NCBI GenBank assembly: GCA_002432565.1
Contig: DJFP01000021.1
Coordinates: forward strand, 3,536-12,489
Length of the DNA: 8,954 nt
Direction: 5' to 3'
Source: Flavobacteriales bacterium UBA5869
Lineage (GTDB): Bacteria > Bacteroidota > Bacteroidia > Flavobacteriales_D > Crocinitomicaceae
Part shown: positions 5,919 through 8,954 of the stretch, piece by piece
Layout of the letters: the number at the start of each line of letters is the position of its first letter
Numbering within the stretch: position 1 is the first letter of the stretch
Position numbers and translations under genes: made by a program
The notes under the pieces: generated by a model
The model's input: only the letters and a program-made list of their open reading frames with translations
Database searches by the model: none
Told to the model about the DNA's origin: nothing

Positions 5919-8597
5919 TTACTCCACGGTAAATTCCTCTTTTTCATTCGGGCTGCTCTTTTCCTTCAGCTTTTCGCCGAATTTCTTGAGACCCTTTTTC
6001 TCCTTCTCGATCTTTTTCTTTTCCTCAAACGGGTTGACTTCTTCTTCCTTACCGAATTCAATTTGCAGGACTTCGTAGTCTTTTTTCGGAGGCTGGTATT
6101 TTTTGATCGTTGTGTCTTTTTTGAACAAGCCTAGTTCGCTTTTCAGGATCGAAATAGCTTCTTGTTTGGCTTCTTCACGGTTTTGTTTGGCTTCTTCCTT
6201 GCGCGAAGTTTTATCCCATTCAATGACCGGGTTAGCAAGGTTTCCGTACATGCGGACGAATATTTTGATTCCTGTTCCGTCGTCTTCCACAATTCCGAAT
6301 TCTGATTCGTCTTTTTTCTCTTTTAACTCCCGGAAACGGAAAGCAAATTTGTAATCAATATCGTTGTTGAATTTGTGTTTCCCTTCCACGCTGATGTTGA
6401 GTGCACTGGACTTGATCTCCATTTTTGGAATGACGATTGTACTTTTCTTGATCAGGATTGTATTTTCCAAAGTCTCAAAACGGATGTCATTCAACTTGTT
6501 CCCGAGTGCATCAATTTCACCGGCTTTCAGTATCAGCTTCGTTTTGGCTGTTTTCAAATCTTTAGAAAGGGCAGCGAACGTACTGACGTTTTTCAATTGT
6601 CCGCCTATAATCTTCAATTGGATCTGGGCTTCCAGCTCATCCTTGAGAATTCCGTAAGTCATGTCGAAAGGAGCTCTCAAATCCAAAATGGCTTCCGCAC
6701 GACCATTAATGTTGTCTTCTGTGATCACTTCCTGTTCAAAGTTGTTCCATTCGCGGAAAATCGGTTTGAAATAAATATCCTTCGAACTCAGATTGGTTGC
6801 CAGCTGGAAATATTCCGGGGAGGATTCCACAACTGCAAGAGTTCCGCGAACGGTCGCATTTCCGGTTATTCCGTGGAGTTTTTGAATCGAAATTGTTCGG
6901 TTTCCAACAGTCATTTCTCCATTGATCTGCGAGAAGGTATGATGGTCCATATGGATCGCATCAACATTCAATTTGACATTTCCGTTAATTAGTGTCGGAA
7001 GCATCCATTCCCGGTTGGTGGAAGTTGTTTTCGGATCGCCCGCAATGGAATTGGTGAAATCTTTCAGGTTAATTTTCCTGCTTTCGGCAATTACGGAGAC
7101 ATCCAGGGTATGCTTATCCTGCAGGAACAGGTCAATGTAATTAAAACTTCCGTTTAGCTCCAGGTCCGATTCTCCCAAATGGACTTTCAATCCCTCCAGT
7201 AAGGCATTGCTTCTGTTCAGGATGAGGTTTCCGTAAATGTCATAGAACTTCCGTGAGTCGTTTTGAAGTCTGAAATCAACATTATCCATCAATGCGGTAC
7301 CATTACCATCTGCGATCTCAACCACGGCTTCATTGTTCTCAAACACTGTTTCCAGGTAGAAATTGGTGTTGACTTTGACCTTTCCGGAAAGCTCTTCGAT
7401 CTTTGGGATGCGGAACAGGGCATGAATAACTTCAAGGTCAACAGATCCTTTAGCCGTTCCGCGATAGCTTGGTTTGGAGAAACGGCGGATAGCCAAATTC
7501 CCCGAGAATGGTCCGCTGACGGTTTGGAAGGAAACATTTTTGATGGTGAGTTCTTCCTTGTCTCGTCCTTTTAAAGTCGAATAGTATCCTTTCAAATCAA
7601 TGTCGCGAAGTGTCAATCCTTTGGTTGGTTCGGTTAATCTTCCGTTGTCGATGGAGAAGCTGCAGTCAACCATCGGGTAGGAATCTTTTGCGAGTTTGTT
7701 TTCGAACGACAAGTGGAAAGTCCCTGTTCCCGAACCTTTGAGTTCCGAAACGGTCTTGACTTCTTTGACGGCTAATTTATTGGCCAGTTCGGCAAGGGGA
7801 ACTTTATCCGCATCGATTTTCAACCGGACTTCGGTAGTATCGACTTTAACATCAAAGTCAAACGGGATTCCGGAAAGCAATAGTTTCCCGCGGTCGATGG
7901 AAAAGGTTTCCGATACCCGATCGATGTGAATGGCAACATCTGTTGAAGCCTGCTGATTGATGATAAAGGGTACCAATCCGTTCTGGATACGCTGAATGTA
8001 GAAATTCGCTTTGGTTGCAATGTCGAATTTATCCTGGGTGAAATTCCCCACCAGCCGGATATCCTGAACCCTGGTCTTATAGCTGTTGTCATTGACTTTG
8101 TTCGAATAGGAAAAACGGATCCCTGTAGCGTGAATGGATTCCAGCTTCAGGTCAAAATTTGTTTTTTCATCGGATTTGGATTCTCTGAAAATGTCATAGT
8201 TTACATCTCCTTTTTTGTCGACCTTCAGTTTCAGTGTTCCGGGCTTAATAGCTACTTTCTTGACGTTGTATTTCTCATTCCAGATGTCCATCGGGCTGAA
8301 TTTCAACCGGACCTGCTCGGTGTAAAGAAGCGTATCCTGCCGGGTTGCATAAGGGAAAGCATCCTGGATGAAAACTTTGTTGAAATCGAGGCTTAAGTTC
8401 GGGAACGTGGCCCAGAAGGTTACATCGATCTCATCTACATGAACTTCTGTTTTTAGGGTTTTATTGATCTCCGAAACGGCGTAATCAATAATGTCGTCTT
8501 TGAAGATGTAAAGCAGGAAACTAATGAGCAAAACAAGTGTGATCAGGATTCCGAAGAACCATTTCACAGATCTCACCAGCCACTTTTTCCACTTCAT
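5919..8597 (-). CDS. AsmA-like inner-membrane-anchored envelope protein
   Basis: An 892-residue protein. A short basic N-terminus (MKWKKWLVRSVKW) is followed by one membrane segment at about 13-33 and then the AsmA-type start (INKTLKTEVHVDEIDVTFWATFPNLSLDF, 44-72). The body is a long series of beta-rich segments with LxLxG-type strands, as in AsmA/TamB/YhdP relatives, whose elongated beta-groove domains are linked to outer-membrane assembly or lipid transport between membranes. Near the end, GIKIFVRMYGNLANPVIEWD (about 776-795) is the usual AsmA-like C-terminal strand motif. The last 95 residues or so are highly charged, with Lys/Glu runs and likely helix or coiled coil, as often seen in Bacteroidota members. 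It would be anchored in the inner membrane with the bulk in the periplasm; that role is inferred from the family. The ATG at 8597 is the only start that keeps the full membrane anchor. The gene stands alone, convergent with the protease and separated from it by the shared terminator. Confidence 0.88.
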   Translation of the reverse strand: MKWKKWLVRSVKWFFGILITLVLLISFLLYIFKDDIIDYAVSEINKTLKTEVHVDEIDVTFWATFPNLSLDFNKVFIQDAFPYATRQDTLLYTEQVRLKFSPMDIWNEKYNVKKVAIKPGTLKLKVDKKGDVNYDIFRESKSDEKTNFDLKLESIHATGIRFSYSNKVNDNSYKTRVQDIRLVGNFTQDKFDIATKANFYIQRIQNGLVPFIINQQASTDVAIHIDRVSETFSIDRGKLLLSGIPFDFDVKVDTTEVRLKIDADKVPLAELANKLAVKEVKTVSELKGSGTGTFHLSFENKLAKDSYPMVDCSFSIDNGRLTEPTKGLTLRDIDLKGYYSTLKGRDKEELTIKNVSFQTVSGPFSGNLAIRRFSKPSYRGTAKGSVDLEVIHALFRIPKIEELSGKVKVNTNFYLETVFENNEAVVEIADGNGTALMDNVDFRLQNDSRKFYDIYGNLILNRSNALLEGLKVHLGESDLELNGSFNYIDLFLQDKHTLDVSVIAESRKINLKDFTNSIAGDPKTTSTNREWMLPTLINGNVKLNVDAIHMDHHTFSQINGEMTVGNRTISIQKLHGITGNATVRGTLAVVESSPEYFQLATNLSSKDIYFKPIFREWNNFEQEVITEDNINGRAEAILDLRAPFDMTYGILKDELEAQIQLKIIGGQLKNVSTFAALSKDLKTAKTKLILKAGEIDALGNKLNDIRFETLENTILIKKSTIVIPKMEIKSSALNISVEGKHKFNNDIDYKFAFRFRELKEKKDESEFGIVEDDGTGIKIFVRMYGNLANPVIEWDKTSRKEEAKQNREEAKQEAISILKSELGLFKKDTTIKKYQPPKKDYEVLQIEFGKEEEVNPFEEKKKIEKEKKGLKKFGEKLKEKSSPNEKEEFTVE

Positions 8598-8798
8598 AAA
8601 TCAAATTTACGCCGAAACCAACGCTTAAATTCGCTGGTCCTCAAATAGTAATTAACGTTCGATTTTTAATTTGTTTCAGTTTTCAGGAAGATTATCTCAA
8701 GCGAATTATGCAAATGCCGCAGATTTTAAAAATAATTGACGAAAAAAGGAGCGGTCTTGCTTTCGGAAAATAGCATTCGGTTGATTTTAAAATAGACT
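8598..8798. other. Intergenic region with no recognised gene
   Basis: About 200 bp of AT-rich DNA upstream of the AsmA-like gene. Both strands have frequent stops, and I see no tRNA, strong hairpin or convincing coding frame. The only feature that stands out is the octamer at 8602-8609, given separately. The sequence GATTTTAAAA recurs (8722 region and 8774 region), which is probably base-composition noise. Confidence 0.5.
8602..8609 (-). promoter_or_regulatory. Possible -7 promoter element very close to the AsmA-like start codon
   Basis: On the minus strand this octamer reads TAAATTTG, a full match to TAnnTTTG. It is only 4 nt from the ATG, so transcription from it would begin at or inside the start codon, giving a leaderless message. 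No good -33 TTG stands at the expected 17-23 bp; TTTAA is the nearest match. It may be a chance match in AT-rich DNA. Confidence 0.25.
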
Positions 8799-8954
8799 TT
8801 AGCAGCGAAGCTCACAATTGACAGCATCAAAATTTGTTCTTAAAAGGGGATTAACATTTAGACTCCAATAAATGTTGTAACGAAGATAAAGACCTTTGAT
8901 TTTGGTGACCAATTCCGAAAAGTGCTTGTCATTTGGGATCCTGATCCCTTCTTT
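8799..8954 (-). CDS. Possible C-terminal tail of an unrecognised protein, cut by the right edge
   Basis: Reading leftward from the window edge, the frame is open for 51 codons to TAA at 8799-8801. It begins KEGIRIPNDKHFSELVTKIK and ends NFDAVNCELRC. The composition (charged helix-like start, then aromatic and Leu/Asn-rich) could be protein, but I recognise no family. An open run of this length can occur by chance, and the opposite strand is also open over 8862-8954, though without a start codon. An 8-bp inverted repeat (AACATTTA 8853-8860, TAAATGTT 8869-8876) lies inside it. No terminator follows the stop. Treat as tentative. Confidence 0.25.
   Translation of the reverse strand, partial: KEGIRIPNDKHFSELVTKIKGLYLRYNIYWSLNVNPLLRTNFDAVNCELRC

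Noticed and set aside
6375..6992. 205-codon open frame on the plus strand inside the AsmA-like gene
   Set aside because: It is antisense to a long, clearly coding frame, has no family features, and overlaps another antisense frame; most likely a shadow of codon bias.
8862..8954. Plus-strand frame reaching the right edge (ends ...KVLVIWDPDPFF)
   Set aside because: Looks protein-like, but a stop precedes it at 8859-8861 and no ATG, GTG or TTG start lies in frame before the edge.

Overview
The window reads as chromosomal DNA of a Bacteroidota bacterium, most likely a flavobacterium-like lineage; a Fluviicola/Crocinitomicaceae-type genome is a guess. The grounds are a secreted multidomain protease with a C-terminal type IX secretion (T9SS) type A sorting domain, a promoter of the Bacteroidota form TTG-N18-TAnnTTTG in front of it, no Shine-Dalgarno sequences, and AsmA-like and CarboxypepD-reg/VWA proteins of kinds common in that phylum. 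No tRNA, rRNA, CRISPR array or recognisable transposase was seen.

Layout, left to right. (1) 1-1137, minus: the N-terminal 379 residues of an exported protein with a carboxypeptidase-regulatory-like domain, a short TonB-plug-like stretch and the start of a von Willebrand A domain; it runs off the left edge. A nested inverted repeat abuts its start codon. (2) 1254-1928, minus: a MarC-family integral membrane protein whose stop codon lies inside a perfect 34-bp palindrome (1227-1260). (3) 1929-2101: divergent intergenic region with a good Bacteroidota promoter for the rightward gene. (4) 2102-5857, plus: a 1251-residue secreted pappalysin-like (M43) zinc metalloprotease with PKD domains, a propeller-like region, three tandem eight-cysteine PKD-type repeats and a T9SS sorting domain. 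(5) 5873-5912: a perfect 40-bp palindrome between convergent genes, probably a bidirectional terminator. (6) 5919-8597, minus: an 892-residue AsmA-like inner-membrane-anchored protein. (7) 8598-8954: mostly non-coding, with a possible 51-codon gene tail entering from the right edge.

The genes do not form an obvious pathway or single operon. The shared theme is the cell envelope: an exported VWA protein, a membrane protein, a T9SS-exported protease and an AsmA-type envelope-biogenesis protein. I see no convincing new multi-gene system. The most distinctive signals are two perfect palindromes at gene 3' ends that share the arm sequence ACAGTAGG/CCTACTGT, the eight-cysteine repeat unit in the protease, and the dyad element at the start of the VWA gene.
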